This document shows positions 1-11,724 of a stretch of DNA of 64,000 bases, piece after piece. Position 1 is the stretch's first letter, and each line of letters starts with the position of its first letter. The stretch is taken from assembly GCF_001010355.1 (NCBI RefSeq), contig NZ_JPLA01000030.1:142759-206758 (forward strand). The letters are read 5' to 3'. Source of the stretch: Dyella japonica DSM 16301 (lineage in GTDB: Bacteria; Pseudomonadota; Gammaproteobacteria; Xanthomonadales; Rhodanobacteraceae). The position numbers and the translations under genes are program-made. The notes under the pieces were generated by a model. That model searched no databases, was not told where the DNA came from, and was given only the letters and a program-made list of their open reading frames with translations.

Positions 1-56
1 CCTCCGGGCCGGTGCCTGGGAAGTGCGTCGATGGAGTAGCAAGCCGGAACCCAGCG

Positions 57-551
57 TCAGGGGGTTTCGTCGGATCGGGAATCAGAAACTTCGGCGATGG
101 ACGCCAACTCGAGGAACAGTTCCCGCAATTCGGGGTCTGTGGTTGAGGCTGCGGCGGCTCTCAAGTGAGAGGCGGCAGCTGGCGAAAGCGGTTTTGACCG
201 ATCCGGCACGTTTTCTGTCGGTGGTTGGGGGGCCACTTTCACGGTGACTGAACTGGCGTACGTGCCCACGGCACGTGCGGTCGAGAGGATTTGCGCCTGG
301 AGCAGGCGCAGCCTGGCGGCCAGAGCCGGCGAGGGAGCCAGAAAAACGAGGCGGCCGTCTTTCAGGTTGGCGAAGCGAACCTGATCGCGGAGTGGTGACG
401 GTAACGTCTGGCGCAGTGCGCGATCCAAGGCATCAAGCTCACGGGCTTTGCGAGCCAGTGAGGCAATGGGGCCGTAGTCGGTAATGGCTTTGAGGCCGGA
501 ACCGGAGCGGCGATAAGGCTTAGGGTCATCGCGCTGCATGGATGCCGACAT
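57..551 (-). CDS. DciA-like DUF721 protein
   Basis: Small protein of about 164 aa resembling the DUF721/DciA family, whose studied members help load the replicative helicase DnaB. The central part (about residues 30-105) has the family pattern of an N-terminal helix, a 'LPSPLRDQVRFANLKDG' turn and then 'RLVFLAPSPALAARLR'. The C-terminal 60 residues are Ala/Pro-rich and probably disordered. The gene is divergent from the M23 peptidase gene with only 18 bp between starts, so the promoters must overlap the coding ends. ATG at 551 is used here; an in-frame ATG at 539 is equally possible because neither has a clear ribosome-binding site. A DUF721 gene beside an M23 peptidase and secA is the usual Xanthomonadales order. 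Family is fairly sure; the replication role is inferred. Confidence 0.8.
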   Translation of the reverse strand: MSASMQRDDPKPYRRSGSGLKAITDYGPIASLARKARELDALDRALRQTLPSPLRDQVRFANLKDGRLVFLAPSPALAARLRLLQAQILSTARAVGTYASSVTVKVAPQPPTENVPDRSKPLSPAAASHLRAAAASTTDPELRELFLELASIAEVSDSRSDETP

Positions 552-569
552 CTTCTGACGTAGAACAAT

Positions 570-1499
570 ATGCAAATCATACTTGTGTCCCGCACCAAAA
601 AGGTGCCGAAAACCTGGAACCTCGCCGATCGACGCCTGCGCTGGCGCCTGTTTGCGATTGCCGCGGCGGGCGTACTCGCCTGTGCGGGTCTGGGCGGCGC
701 CGTGGCCATGGCGGTAGCCAGTCCGCATGACCGCGCCCTGGCGGAAATCCGCCGCCTGCGGCAGCAGGTGCAACAGCAGAACGAGCAACTCGGCGGCGTA
801 CGCAAGGACGCCCAGCGCGATATCGACGCGCTGGCGGTCAAGCTGGGCCAGCTGCAGGCACAGTCCACCCGTTTGAACGCCCTGGGCGAGCGCCTGACCC
901 AGGTCGGCAAGCTGGACGATGGCGAATTCAACTTCGACGAGCAGCCGGCCGTCGGTGGTGTGGAAGACAGCGCGGACGCCGGTTATTCGCTGCCGCAGAA
1001 CCTCGACATCAGCATCAACCAGCTCGCCAGTCAGTTCGACAGCCAGCAGGCGCAGCTCTCCGCGCTGCAGAGCCTGCTGCTGGACGCCAAGATCGAATCC
1101 AATCTCAAGCCCACCGGGATGCCGGTCGAAGGCTATATCTCCTCCTATTTCGGTGGTCGCCCGGATCCGTTCAGCGGTCATAGCGCCTACCACACCGGTC
1201 TGGACATCTCCGCGCCCAAGGGCACGCCGGTCCACGCCGTGGCCGAGGGCATGGTCACCTATGCCGGCGAGCGCACGGGTTACGGCGAGGTCATCGAGAT
1301 CGACCACGGCAATGGCTATATGACCCGCTACGCCCACAACAGCCGACTGGAAGTCAGCCCGGGCCAGCGCGTACACGTGGGCGACGTGGTGTCCGAAGCC
1401 GGTTCCACCGGCCGCTCCACCGGTTCCCATGTGCATTTCGAGGTCTGGTACAAGGGCCGCGTGGTCAATCCGCTGGCCTTCGTGAAGAACCATCGCTGA
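570..1499 (+). CDS. M23 family metallopeptidase, membrane-anchored
   Basis: Predicted envelope peptidoglycan endopeptidase of 309 aa. One N-terminal membrane segment at about residues 28-50 is followed by a coiled coil (about 58-110, Gln/Arg/Leu-rich) and a C-terminal LytM/M23 domain (about 180-305). The zinc ligands are visible: H in 'YHTGLDISAPKG' (HxxxD) and the HxH of 'GSHVHFEVW'. Coiled coil plus intact M23 domain resembles NlpD/MepM-type cell-wall hydrolases or their activators; because the zinc motif is intact, I favour an active DD-endopeptidase. It lies between the DciA-like gene and secA, as in related genomes. Family is sure; substrate is inferred. Confidence 0.9.
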   Translation: MQIILVSRTKKVPKTWNLADRRLRWRLFAIAAAGVLACAGLGGAVAMAVASPHDRALAEIRRLRQQVQQQNEQLGGVRKDAQRDIDALAVKLGQLQAQSTRLNALGERLTQVGKLDDGEFNFDEQPAVGGVEDSADAGYSLPQNLDISINQLASQFDSQQAQLSALQSLLLDAKIESNLKPTGMPVEGYISSYFGGRPDPFSGHSAYHTGLDISAPKGTPVHAVAEGMVTYAGERTGYGEVIEIDHGNGYMTRYAHNSRLEVSPGQRVHVGDVVSEAGSTGRSTGSHVHFEVWYKGRVVNPLAFVKNHR

Positions 1500-1659
1500 G
1501 CGCGCCGACCAGGGCGGCTGAAGCTGCCCTTGAAAGCATTCTGGCGCGCCGCCACTCCATGAACGGGACGATGATGGGGGAGTCTGCGGCGTACCCGTAA
1601 GGGGGTGCTGCGTCTCGGTGCCGGCCGACGCCTGTGGCGACGCGCCGTTTGGGATAGCC

Positions 1660-1742
1660 CGCCGACCCTAGTATCATCAATCCTTTCGTCCTGCCTGGAT
1701 TTGCCGGGCAGGCCGTTCATGAATCTTAGATCCGGAAGATCG
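1660..1742 (+). promoter_or_regulatory. secA leader: candidate -10 and hairpin
   Basis: The 243-bp gap before secA holds a TAGTAT hexamer near 1669 that could serve as a -10 box. It is followed by a small hairpin, CCTGCC at 1690-1695 pairing with GGCAGG at 1707-1712. No SecM-like arrest peptide precedes secA. The ribosome-binding site GGAAG lies about 5 nt before the ATG at 1743. No strong -35 box is visible, so the promoter call is tentative. Confidence 0.25.
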
Positions 1743-4478
<2,736 letters not shown>

Positions 4479-4488
4479 TAAAGAAAAA

Positions 4489-4512
4489 CCCCGCCTAGGC
4501 GGGGTTTTTTTT
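4489..4512 (+). terminator. Rho-independent terminator after secA
   Basis: A perfect 7-bp GC stem, CCCCGCC at 4489-4495 and GGCGGGG at 4498-4504, is followed by eight T residues (4505-4512). A-rich sequence on the left may extend the stem and give termination from the opposite strand too. It lies 10 nt after the secA stop codon. Confidence 0.9.
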
Positions 4513-4534
4513 GGCCTGATTTGTTTCGCTCTAC

Positions 4535-4616
4535 TGTGGGAGCGCACCCTGTGCGCGACAGCCAACGGAGCGTCCCTGGCGCCATGCCGCAGTCGCGCAC
4601 AGGGTGCGCTCCCACA
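4535..4616. repeat. REP-like inverted repeat, copy 1
   Basis: Two perfect 25-bp inverted arms (4535-4559 and 4592-4616) flank a 32-bp spacer. The arm core is AGCGCACCCTGTGCGCGA. The same arms occur at 17688-17757 and 23148-23228, always between genes. This matches the general form of REP/BIME elements known from gammaproteobacteria, which are mobilised by RAYT transposases. None is encoded in this window. Confidence 0.85.
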
Positions 4617-4633
4617 CAGGTTGCAGGCAAGGT

Positions 4634-5482
4634 TCAATCCCCGCCAGGCATCTTCTTCCGATATGGCTCGGCATTGACGGTGATGTACTGCGGCTCTTCC
4701 GTATCGAGGCGCAGCGCCGTGAGCTGCCCGCCCCACACGCAACCGGTATCGATCGCAAAGATGCCGATGCCCGCGAAACGGCCCAGCGCCGACCAGTGAC
4801 CGCAGACGATGCGCGTCTCGCGCCGGCGCATGCCGGGCACTTCGAACCACGGGTACATGCCGGGCTTCTGCGTGCCGGGCACACCCTTGCTCTCGAAGTC
4901 GATGCGGCCCTGGATATCGCAGTAGCGCATGCGCGTGAGCGTGTTGATCGACGCGCGCATGCGTTCGACGCCTTGCAGCCGGCTGTTCCATGCGGCGGGG
5001 CGATTGCCGAACAGATTCTTCAGCAACCGCGGATGACGCGGGCCACCGAGTTCGCGTTCGATCTCCTGCGCCGAGCGCTGGGCCTGGCGCAGTGTCCACA
5101 TGGGCGCGAGGCCCGCATGCACCATGGTCCAGTTGAGCTGCTCGTCGTGATGCAGCAGCTTCTGCGAGCGCAGCCACTCCAGCAGCACCGGTGCATCGTC
5201 GGCGAACAGCACTTCGCGCAGTTCCGGATTCACCTTGGACTGCGCTTCGGGGCGGCGCTGGCCGATTGCCAGCAGGCTCAGGTCGTGGTTGCCGAGCGTG
5301 ACGATCGATTGCTCGCGCAGGCTGTGGATCAGGCGTAGCGTCTGCAGCGACTGTCCGCCGCGATTGACCAGGTCGCCGCAAAACCACAGCTTGTCCACCG
5401 AGGGATCGAAGCGGATCTTGTCGAGCAGGCGTACAAGTTCGGGATGACAGCCCTGCACGTCACCGATTGCGTACGTAGCCAT
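4634..5482 (-). CDS. apaH: Bis(5'-nucleosyl)-tetraphosphatase, symmetrical
   Basis: ApaH of 282 aa, which splits Ap4A symmetrically into two ADP and lowers alarmone dinucleotides (in E. coli it also removes Np4 RNA caps). The calcineurin-type metallophosphatase motifs are all present: 'GDVQGC' (about residue 7), 'GDLVNRG' (about 36) and 'GNHD' (about 64), then a histidine in the 'TMVHAGLAP' block and 'CGHWS' later. Length is typical. The ATG overlaps the apaG stop in an ATGA arrangement, so translation is probably coupled. It is the last gene of the [24 protein letters not shown] operon, an order conserved in many gammaproteobacteria. Confidence 0.97.
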   Translation of the reverse strand: MATYAIGDVQGCHPELVRLLDKIRFDPSVDKLWFCGDLVNRGGQSLQTLRLIHSLREQSIVTLGNHDLSLLAIGQRRPEAQSKVNPELREVLFADDAPVLLEWLRSQKLLHHDEQLNWTMVHAGLAPMWTLRQAQRSAQEIERELGGPRHPRLLKNLFGNRPAAWNSRLQGVERMRASINTLTRMRYCDIQGRIDFESKGVPGTQKPGMYPWFEVPGMRRRETRIVCGHWSALGRFAGIGIFAIDTGCVWGGQLTALRLDTEEPQYITVNAEPYRKKMPGGD

Positions 5483-5865
5483 CAGTGCAGGGTACGCGGT
5501 ATCGACAGGGTGAACGGCGGGATCGCCGCTTCGAAGTGGGTGCCGTCATCGGCCAGCATCTGATAGCTGCCCTGCATGATGCCCACCGAGGTCTCCAGCA
5601 CCGCGCCCGAGGTGTATTCGTATTCGTCGCCGGGACGGATCCACGGCTGCTCGCCCACCACGCCTTCACCGGTGACTTCCTCGACCTTGCCGTTGGCGTC
5701 GGTGATGACCCAGTGGCGCGTCAACAGGCGCGCGGCGATGTCGCCAGCGTTGTGCAGGGTGATCGTGTAGGCGAAAACGTAGCGGTTGTCGCCGGGACGA
5801 GATTGGTCGGGGACAAAGCGGGGTTCGACCTGCACGTCGATCGTGTAGGAAGATCTTTCATTCAT
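5482..5865 (-). CDS. apaG: ApaG domain protein
   Basis: ApaG (formerly CorD), 127 aa, a fibronectin-III-like beta-sandwich of uncertain biochemical role that is associated with Co2+/Mg2+ phenotypes and is structurally related to an F-box protein domain. The family core is clear: '[14 protein letters not shown]', '[14 protein letters not shown]' and the '[17 protein letters not shown]' block, then 'GIMQGSYQM'. Start chosen at ATG 5865; extending upstream would add sequence not seen in the family. It sits between rsmA and apaH and overlaps apaH by one base. Confidence 0.96.
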   Translation of the reverse strand: MNERSSYTIDVQVEPRFVPDQSRPGDNRYVFAYTITLHNAGDIAARLLTRHWVITDANGKVEEVTGEGVVGEQPWIRPGDEYEYTSGAVLETSVGIMQGSYQMLADDGTHFEAAIPPFTLSIPRTLH

Positions 5866-5912
5866 GCCCCGATTGTACGGGTTGTCGGGGCGCATGGGTA
5901 AAGCCTTGAGGC

Positions 5913-5941
5913 CGCTCGATGGCATCGCGGGCCATCGAGCG
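5913..5941. other. Intercistronic hairpin between rsmA and apaG
   Basis: A perfect 11-bp inverted repeat, CGCTCGATGGC at 5913-5923 and GCCATCGAGCG at 5931-5941, with a 7-nt loop, fills part of the 88-bp gap between rsmA and apaG. No T run follows on either strand. It looks more like a processing or mRNA-stability hairpin than a terminator, but it might also uncouple the two halves of the operon. Confidence 0.45.
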
Positions 5942-5953
5942 ACGGCTCGCGCA

Positions 5954-6739
5954 TCAGCCGTGCGGGACGCGGGCGAGACGGACGTAGTCCTGGGGTGAAA
6001 GCGTTTCGGCGCGGGCCTTGGGATCCACATCGGCAGCCATGATCGCGTTGGAGTCCATCACGTTCTTCAGAGCGTTGCTGAGCGTCTTGCGGCGCTGCGC
6101 GAAAGCGGCCTTCACAATTGCATGGATGCGCTCGGGATCGGCATCGGGCAACTGGTCGGGCCCCAGCGGGACCAGCCGCACCACGGCCGAGTCCACCTTC
6201 GGCGGTGGCCGGAACGCGCCCGGCGGCACCACGAACAGCGGCTCGACGCGGCAGACCAGCTGCAACATCACCGACAGACGTCCGTAGACTTTGCTGCCCG
6301 GCTCCGCGGCCATACGATCGACCACTTCCTTCTGCAGCATGAAGTGCATGTCCTGGATCGCGGCGGCGTGTTCCACGCAATGGAACAGGATCGGGCTGGA
6401 GATGTAATACGGCAGGTTGCCGGCGACGCGCAGGCGCTCCACGCCGTGGCGATGGGCCAACGCAGTGAAGTCCACCTTCAGCACGTCCGAATGAATGATG
6501 CTGAGCTCGCCGACGCTGGCGGCGCGCGCCTGCAGGCCGGGGATCAGGTCCGTATCGAGTTCGATCGCGGTGAGCTTGCCGGCCGCCGCGAGCAGTGGCA
6601 GCGTGAGCGCGCCTTCGCCGGGGCCAATCTCAACCACGAAATCATCCGCGCGCGGCGAGATGGCGCTGACGATGCGCTCGATGTAGCGCTTCTCGTGCAG
6701 GAAGTGCTGGCCAAAACTTTTCTTGGGGCGGGCGTTCAT
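5954..6739 (-). CDS. rsmA: 16S rRNA dimethyladenosine transferase RsmA/KsgA
   Basis: RsmA of 261 aa dimethylates the two adjacent adenines near the 3' end of 16S rRNA (A1518/A1519 in E. coli) using S-adenosylmethionine, late in 30S assembly. The N terminus '[11 protein letters not shown]' is diagnostic. SAM motif I is '[12 protein letters not shown]' (about residues 35-46) and the catalytic motif is '[10 protein letters not shown]' (about 108-117). The C-terminal helical domain ends in '[13 protein letters not shown]'. Length is standard. The start overlaps the pdxA stop by 4 bp, indicating coupled translation. Confidence 0.98.
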   Translation of the reverse strand: MNARPKKSFGQHFLHEKRYIERIVSAISPRADDFVVEIGPGEGALTLPLLAAAGKLTAIELDTDLIPGLQARAASVGELSIIHSDVLKVDFTALAHRHGVERLRVAGNLPYYISSPILFHCVEHAAAIQDMHFMLQKEVVDRMAAEPGSKVYGRLSVMLQLVCRVEPLFVVPPGAFRPPPKVDSAVVRLVPLGPDQLPDADPERIHAIVKAAFAQRRKTLSNALKNVMDSNAIMAADVDPKARAETLSPQDYVRLARVPHG

Positions 6740-7746
6740 GAATGTCCTTGCGAGCCGTCGCGGCGTCGTGCGACGAGCTCAAGCGCCATCTTGGTGGCTG
6801 CGATAAGGCTGGCCGGATCCGCGCGACCGGTGCCGGCCAGATCGAGCGCCGTGCCGTGGTCGACCGAAGTGCGGATGAAGGGCAGGCCCAGGGTGAGGTT
6901 CACCGTGCGGTCGAACGCTTCGCTCTTGAGCACCGGCAGCGCCTGGTCGTGGTACATCGCCAGCACCGCGTCGTAACGCTCGCGCAGCGCCGGTACAAAG
7001 GCGGTATCGGCAGGCAGCGGGCCGAGCAGGTGCATGCCTTCGGCGCGCAGCGACTCAAGCGTAGGAATGATCGTGTCCAGTTCTTCGTGGCCGAGGTGGC
7101 CGCCTTCGCCGGCGTGCGGATTGAGTCCAAGCACGGCGATGCGCGGCTCGGCTAGGCCGAATTTTTCGCGCAGCTCGCGATGCACGATGCGCAGTACGCG
7201 CACCAGCACGTCGCGCGTGATCGCCGCGGGCACCGCGGACAGCGGCAGGTGGGTGGTGGCCAGCGACACACGCAGCTCGGGGCTGGCCAGCATCATCACC
7301 ACCTCGGCGCCCGCGCGTTCGGCGAAGAATTCGGTGTGGCCACTGAAGGGTATGCCGGCCTCGTTGATCGACGCCTTCTGCAGCGGCGCGGTGACGATGG
7401 CGGCGTAGCGGCCCTGCAGGCAGCCATCGGCCGCCTCGGCCAGGGTGGCCAGCACGTGCCGCGCATTGGCCGGATCGGGCACGCCTGGCGTCTCGGTGGC
7501 GCCGAGCGCGATATGGTGGACGCGCAATTGGCCGGGCTGGCGCTCGGCCAGGTCGCTGCCATCGTCGTCGATTAGCTCTATCGTCTGCCCGCAGCGCTGC
7601 GCAGCGCGTTCCAGCAGGCCGCGATCGGTCACCGCAACGAAATTGGCCGCCAGCGGAGTGGCGGCCAATCGGATGACAAGCTCGGGACCGATCCCCGCTG
7701 GCTCACCTGCGGTGATGGCCAGTCGGGGCAGGGTCTGGGTCTTCAA
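6736..7746 (-). CDS. pdxA: 4-hydroxythreonine-4-phosphate dehydrogenase
   Basis: PdxA of 336 aa, the NAD-dependent enzyme that oxidises 4-phosphohydroxy-L-threonine in DXP-dependent pyridoxal phosphate biosynthesis. Family signatures: N-terminal 'LAITAGEPAGIGPEL', metal-ligand regions around 'FSGHTEFFA' and 'AVLGLNPHAGEGGHLG', and the C-terminal 'AMYHDQALPVLK' and 'RTSVDHGTALDLAG' blocks. Length is normal for the family. It sits between surA (7 bp downstream of its stop) and rsmA (4-bp overlap), the usual surA-pdxA-rsmA order. Confidence 0.98.
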   Translation of the reverse strand: MKTQTLPRLAITAGEPAGIGPELVIRLAATPLAANFVAVTDRGLLERAAQRCGQTIELIDDDGSDLAERQPGQLRVHHIALGATETPGVPDPANARHVLATLAEAADGCLQGRYAAIVTAPLQKASINEAGIPFSGHTEFFAERAGAEVVMMLASPELRVSLATTHLPLSAVPAAITRDVLVRVLRIVHRELREKFGLAEPRIAVLGLNPHAGEGGHLGHEELDTIIPTLESLRAEGMHLLGPLPADTAFVPALRERYDAVLAMYHDQALPVLKSEAFDRTVNLTLGLPFIRTSVDHGTALDLAGTGRADPASLIAATKMALELVARRRDGSQGHS

Positions 7747-7753
7747 TGCGACC

Positions 7754-9106
7754 TCAGGAGGACTTCTGGGGCTGCGGCGCGTTGGGGTCGCGCAGCTCGG
7801 GCACCAGGATGTTCACGTAGGCGCTGGAACGCATGTCGCGCAGGTAGTCCTCATAGGCCTGCTCGGCCTTGCGGTTGCCGATCGCCTGGCGGGCCTGGTT
7901 GCGTGACAGCTCATCGGTACGGTCGCTCTGGCGGGTGCCCAGGCGCTCGAGGATGTGCCAGCCGGCTTCGCTCTGGAACGGTGGCGACACCTGGTTGTCC
8001 TTGAGCTCACCCAGGTGCTGGGCGATGGTCGAGCCCCAGTCGTTCTGCATGAACCAGCCCATGTCGCCGCCATTGTTGGCGGTGGTGTCGTCCTTGGAGT
8101 TCTCCTTCGCCAGCTTGGCGAAGTCCTCATGCTTGTTGACCAGGCGGCTGTAGATGTCCTCGGCCTTCTGGTGCGCCTGCTCGGCGGTCAGCAGTTCGCT
8201 GGGGCGGATCAGGATCTGGCGGGCATGGTATTCCTGCACGACCTGGCGGCTCGGCGCGCGCTGCTCAATCAGCTTGAGAATGTGGAAGCCGGTGGGGCCG
8301 CGCATGGCCGGCGAGACGTCGCCCGCCTTCATGTTGCCGACCGCGTCGGCAAACGCCGGCGGGATCTCGTCCATGCGGCGGAAGCCCAGATCGCCGCCGT
8401 CGAGCGCGTCCTGGGCATCGGAGTAGCGGATGGCCGCGGCGTGGAAGTCCATGCCGCCCTTGATGGCATCGGTGGCCTGGTTGGCCTTGTCCTGCGCTGC
8501 CTTGATGTCGGCGGCGGTGGCGCCGGCCGGCAGGCTCACCTGGATGTGAGCCAGGTGGACTTCACCCGCCTTGTAGGACGGGCTGGCCAGCATGTTGTTG
8601 ATTTCGCTGTCGGTAATGCTGACCTGGTCGCGCACCACGCTGTCATGCAGGCGCTGGGCGACCAGCTGGTCGGACAGCTGGCGGCGGAAGGCGGCAAAGC
8701 TGTTGCCGTCCGCTTCCACGGCGGCGCGCAGCTGTTCCGGCGTCATATGGTTCTGCTGCGCCACGGCATTCACAGCCTGGTCGACGTCGGCATCGGAGAC
8801 GCGGATGCCCTGGTCGTCGGCGCGCTGCACCTGCAGCTTCATCAGGATCAGACGATCCAGCACCTGGCGGCGCAGCACGTCGATCGGCGGCAGCTGGCCG
8901 GGGTTGCTGGCGTACTGCTGCTGGACCGAACGGACGGCCTCGTTCAGCTCGCTCTGCAGAATCACACCCTCGTCCACCACCGCCACGATACGGTCGAGCG
9001 GCTGCTTGCCCTCGGCGGCGCCCTGTTGGGGCAGCAGCTGGGCATGAGCGGGCAGGGCGGTCGCGGTGGCGACCGCGAGCAGGAACAACGCGAGAGGCTG
9101 CTTCAT
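7754..9106 (-). CDS. surA: Periplasmic chaperone/peptidyl-prolyl isomerase SurA
   Basis: SurA of 450 aa, the periplasmic chaperone that escorts unfolded outer-membrane proteins, including LptD, to the BAM complex. There is an N-terminal signal peptide (about residues 1-22, cleavage after 'ALPAHA'), an N-terminal chaperone domain with 'LDRIVAVVDEGVILQSEL', and two parvulin domains at about 180-285 and 290-400 ('GEVHLAHIQVSLP' and 'EYHARQILIRPSE'). A short C-terminal helix completes the chaperone module. It lies 39 bp downstream of lptD on the same strand; co-transcription of client and chaperone is common. Confidence 0.97.
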   Translation of the reverse strand: MKQPLALFLLAVATATALPAHAQLLPQQGAAEGKQPLDRIVAVVDEGVILQSELNEAVRSVQQQYASNPGQLPPIDVLRRQVLDRLILMKLQVQRADDQGIRVSDADVDQAVNAVAQQNHMTPEQLRAAVEADGNSFAAFRRQLSDQLVAQRLHDSVVRDQVSITDSEINNMLASPSYKAGEVHLAHIQVSLPAGATAADIKAAQDKANQATDAIKGGMDFHAAAIRYSDAQDALDGGDLGFRRMDEIPPAFADAVGNMKAGDVSPAMRGPTGFHILKLIEQRAPSRQVVQEYHARQILIRPSELLTAEQAHQKAEDIYSRLVNKHEDFAKLAKENSKDDTTANNGGDMGWFMQNDWGSTIAQHLGELKDNQVSPPFQSEAGWHILERLGTRQSDRTDELSRNQARQAIGNRKAEQAYEDYLRDMRSSAYVNILVPELRDPNAPQPQKSS

Positions 9107-9145
9107 CAGTACGGGGCCTTCGATCGCCGTGGGCGATAGGGGAAG

Positions 9146-11632
9146 TTATTGATAACCAAGAATACCATTGCGGATGGCGTTTTCCGACTGGCCGGTAAAG
9201 CCACCCATGCCCTTGAACTCCACCTCGAACATGATCGCCGTGTTGGCGTTGCCCAGTGCGGTGGTGGTGTCGTAGGTATTCACGTAGTGGCGTGCCACCA
9301 GGCGCAGGGCCACGCAGCAGCTGTCGTGCTCCACGCCGGCCAGGGCCTCCACGGTCCTCTTGTCGAGCACCGAGTAGGTCCAGTGGCCGATCAGGCGCCA
9401 GCGGTCGGAGACGGGATAGACAATGGAAGCGTCGTATTGTTCCAGCAGCGGGGTTTTCTGGGCCAGCGTGCTGCCGGGGTTGCGACGGTAGCGATACGAG
9501 AAATTGAGGATGCCGTCGGTCTTGATGCGCTTCTGTACCGTGACGGCGCCCAGGTCGGTGAGCCCCAGGGCCGGATTCCACTGGTATTGCGACATCAACT
9601 TCCAGTCGTCATTGAGCTGGGTGCTAAGGTCGATGATGTAGTCGGAACCGGACCAGTTGGTCGGCCCAGGGACCGTGGTGTTGCTGTCCGGGATCTGCAC
9701 CCGCTGCTGGGTCAGATAGCGGATCTGGCCGAAGCTCGCCGACAGACGTTCAACGCCGTTGTCGTCCAGCAATCGCGTGGTCAGCATGGCGCTGAGGTTG
9801 TTCGCGTTCTCCTGGCGGTCGGCTCCGGAGAACGTGTTGGGCGTGAACAGCTCCCAGGTGTCGAACGACATCAGGTTGGTGTCGAACAACGGCAGGTTGT
9901 TCTGGTTGCGGTACGGCACGTACAGGTAATACAGGCGCGGTTCGAGCGTCTGCGTGTAGCTGGTGCCAAACAGCGAGGTGCTGCGATCGAATATCAGGCC
10001 GCTGTCCACGCTGACGATGGGCAGAGAACGGCTGGGCGAGTTGCTGGTGAACGGTGACGTATCAGTGGAACCAAGCAGGCCGTAGTAACCGTATTGCTGA
10101 GAGTTGCCGGTGAGGTCGTAGCCCGTATAGCGATAGGCTACGCGGGGCTTCACGAACCACGCTGCGCCACGGAAGTCGGCCTGGATATATGGATACAGAT
10201 CGAGGCGATTTCCCTCAATGGAGTCTTCCTTGCGGAAGGCGACCGCTTCGGTGTTGGCGCCCACATCCAGCCAGCGGTTGAGCGGGTAGTCGACATTAAA
10301 TGTCGCGCGCGGCCAGCGCTTGTACTGCACTGACGTGTCCGGCAGCGAGTAGTCGGCGTTCTGGTAGTAGTCCGCGCCGAAGCTGGCGTTCCAGAACGCC
10401 GCGCCCCACTTGCCTGCGCCATTGATATACGTCGAGGAAGTCAGCTGACTGGTCGTGGTCGTATAAAAGTCGTTGCCGAAGTCGCGCAGATAATTGCGGT
10501 CTGATGCCAGGTTGATGCCCGCGTAGAGCGACCACGGCCCGTACAGATGGGTGGAGTCGTAGTACTTCAGCAGCCAGCGGTCGGCGCCCTTGGTCTTTTC
10601 AGTGCTGTCGGGATCGTTGGCGCCCTGATCGTTCGGCAGATACTCGAAGTTAAACTGGCCACTGCTGCCCGGCACGAGATAGCGAAACTCGCTTGCCAGC
10701 ATCACGCCACGATCGGTGTAGATGCGCGGGTCGAGCGTGGCGTCATAGTTCGGCGCCAGGTTCAGGTAATACGGCGCGCTGATCATGAAGCCCGAGCGGC
10801 TGGAGTTGCCGACGGTCGGGGTCAGGAAGCCGCTCTTGCGATCATCGTTGATCGGAAAGGTGAAGGTGGGCAGCCAGAAGAACGGCACGTTGTACAGGTA
10901 CATGGTGGCGTCGTGCGCCACGCCTTCGCCGGTTTCCTTGTCCATGCGGATGTCCTTCGCATGGAGTTCCCACACGTGGTTGCCCACGTCGCAGGTGGAA
11001 TAGGTGGCGTTGAAATAGCGGGTGCGCTGGTCGTCCAGCATCTGGCCCTGGGTGGCCACGCCGTTGCCGCGATTGGTCAGCATCTGGTAGCTGACGTTGT
11101 CCGCGATGGACGTGCTCGCATTCTGGTTTCCGCGCATATGCTCGGACGAGACCAGCTGGCCGACCTCCTGATAGCGCACGTTGCCGCGCGCGTCGTAGTC
11201 GGTGGTGTCGTCGCTGTAGTCGGCGACGTCGGCCTGCATGCGCTGGTCGGCGCGGTCCATCTTCACGTCGCCTTCCAGGTGATAGACGCTCTGGTTGGAG
11301 CTGTCCACGCGCTGGGCGGCGACATAGGTATTGGAAGTCTCGCGGACCGAGCTGTCCTTGCTCATGGTCGGGTCGTAGAACGACAGCATCGCGTTCGCGT
11401 GACACATGTTGTAGTTCAGCGGCCGGGTCGGGCAGCGGTACGCGCCCAGCGGGCAGTTGGATACCGCCGCGGGCGCCACGCTCGGCGTGGTGGGGGCGTT
11501 GGGCTGGCTGGGCGCGGGTTGCGCTTCGGCTGCCGACTGGGCCTCAGCCGGGCCACCGAACAAGGCCAGGGCAGCGGCGACCGCCAGCAGGCGGCGAGGG
11601 GGCAGGTGGCGCGGAGGCAGCTTGGGCGTCAC
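9146..11632 (-). CDS. lptD: LPS-assembly protein LptD
   Basis: LptD of 828 aa, the outer-membrane beta-barrel that with LptE inserts lipopolysaccharide into the outer leaflet. A signal peptide (cleavage near 'GGPAEAQS', residue ~31) is followed by a Pro/Ala-rich linker with Cys60, Cys67 and Cys77, an OstA-type beta-jellyroll (about 85-230), and a long barrel ending in 'NAIRNGILGYQ'. The vicinal Cys pair in 'HDSCCVALR' near the C terminus is the family hallmark that forms disulfides with N-terminal cysteines. It starts the minus-strand operon; its promoter must lie in the 92-bp gap shared with divergent msrB. Confidence 0.97.
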   Translation of the reverse strand: MTPKLPPRHLPPRRLLAVAAALALFGGPAEAQSAAEAQPAPSQPNAPTTPSVAPAAVSNCPLGAYRCPTRPLNYNMCHANAMLSFYDPTMSKDSSVRETSNTYVAAQRVDSSNQSVYHLEGDVKMDRADQRMQADVADYSDDTTDYDARGNVRYQEVGQLVSSEHMRGNQNASTSIADNVSYQMLTNRGNGVATQGQMLDDQRTRYFNATYSTCDVGNHVWELHAKDIRMDKETGEGVAHDATMYLYNVPFFWLPTFTFPINDDRKSGFLTPTVGNSSRSGFMISAPYYLNLAPNYDATLDPRIYTDRGVMLASEFRYLVPGSSGQFNFEYLPNDQGANDPDSTEKTKGADRWLLKYYDSTHLYGPWSLYAGINLASDRNYLRDFGNDFYTTTTSQLTSSTYINGAGKWGAAFWNASFGADYYQNADYSLPDTSVQYKRWPRATFNVDYPLNRWLDVGANTEAVAFRKEDSIEGNRLDLYPYIQADFRGAAWFVKPRVAYRYTGYDLTGNSQQYGYYGLLGSTDTSPFTSNSPSRSLPIVSVDSGLIFDRSTSLFGTSYTQTLEPRLYYLYVPYRNQNNLPLFDTNLMSFDTWELFTPNTFSGADRQENANNLSAMLTTRLLDDNGVERLSASFGQIRYLTQQRVQIPDSNTTVPGPTNWSGSDYIIDLSTQLNDDWKLMSQYQWNPALGLTDLGAVTVQKRIKTDGILNFSYRYRRNPGSTLAQKTPLLEQYDASIVYPVSDRWRLIGHWTYSVLDKRTVEALAGVEHDSCCVALRLVARHYVNTYDTTTALGNANTAIMFEVEFKGMGGFTGQSENAIRNGILGYQ

Positions 11633-11724
11633 GATGGCAGTCTGTCGGCTGTGAGGCTCGTAAAACTAGCAGAAAGGCCTCGTGGACGGCAGTTGGATAG
11701 CGCACGCCGGGAGAAGGATTCAGC

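Noticed and set aside
1500..1742. SecM-like arrest peptide upstream of secA
   Set aside because: No short frame with an arrest-type C terminus or signal peptide is present in the gap.
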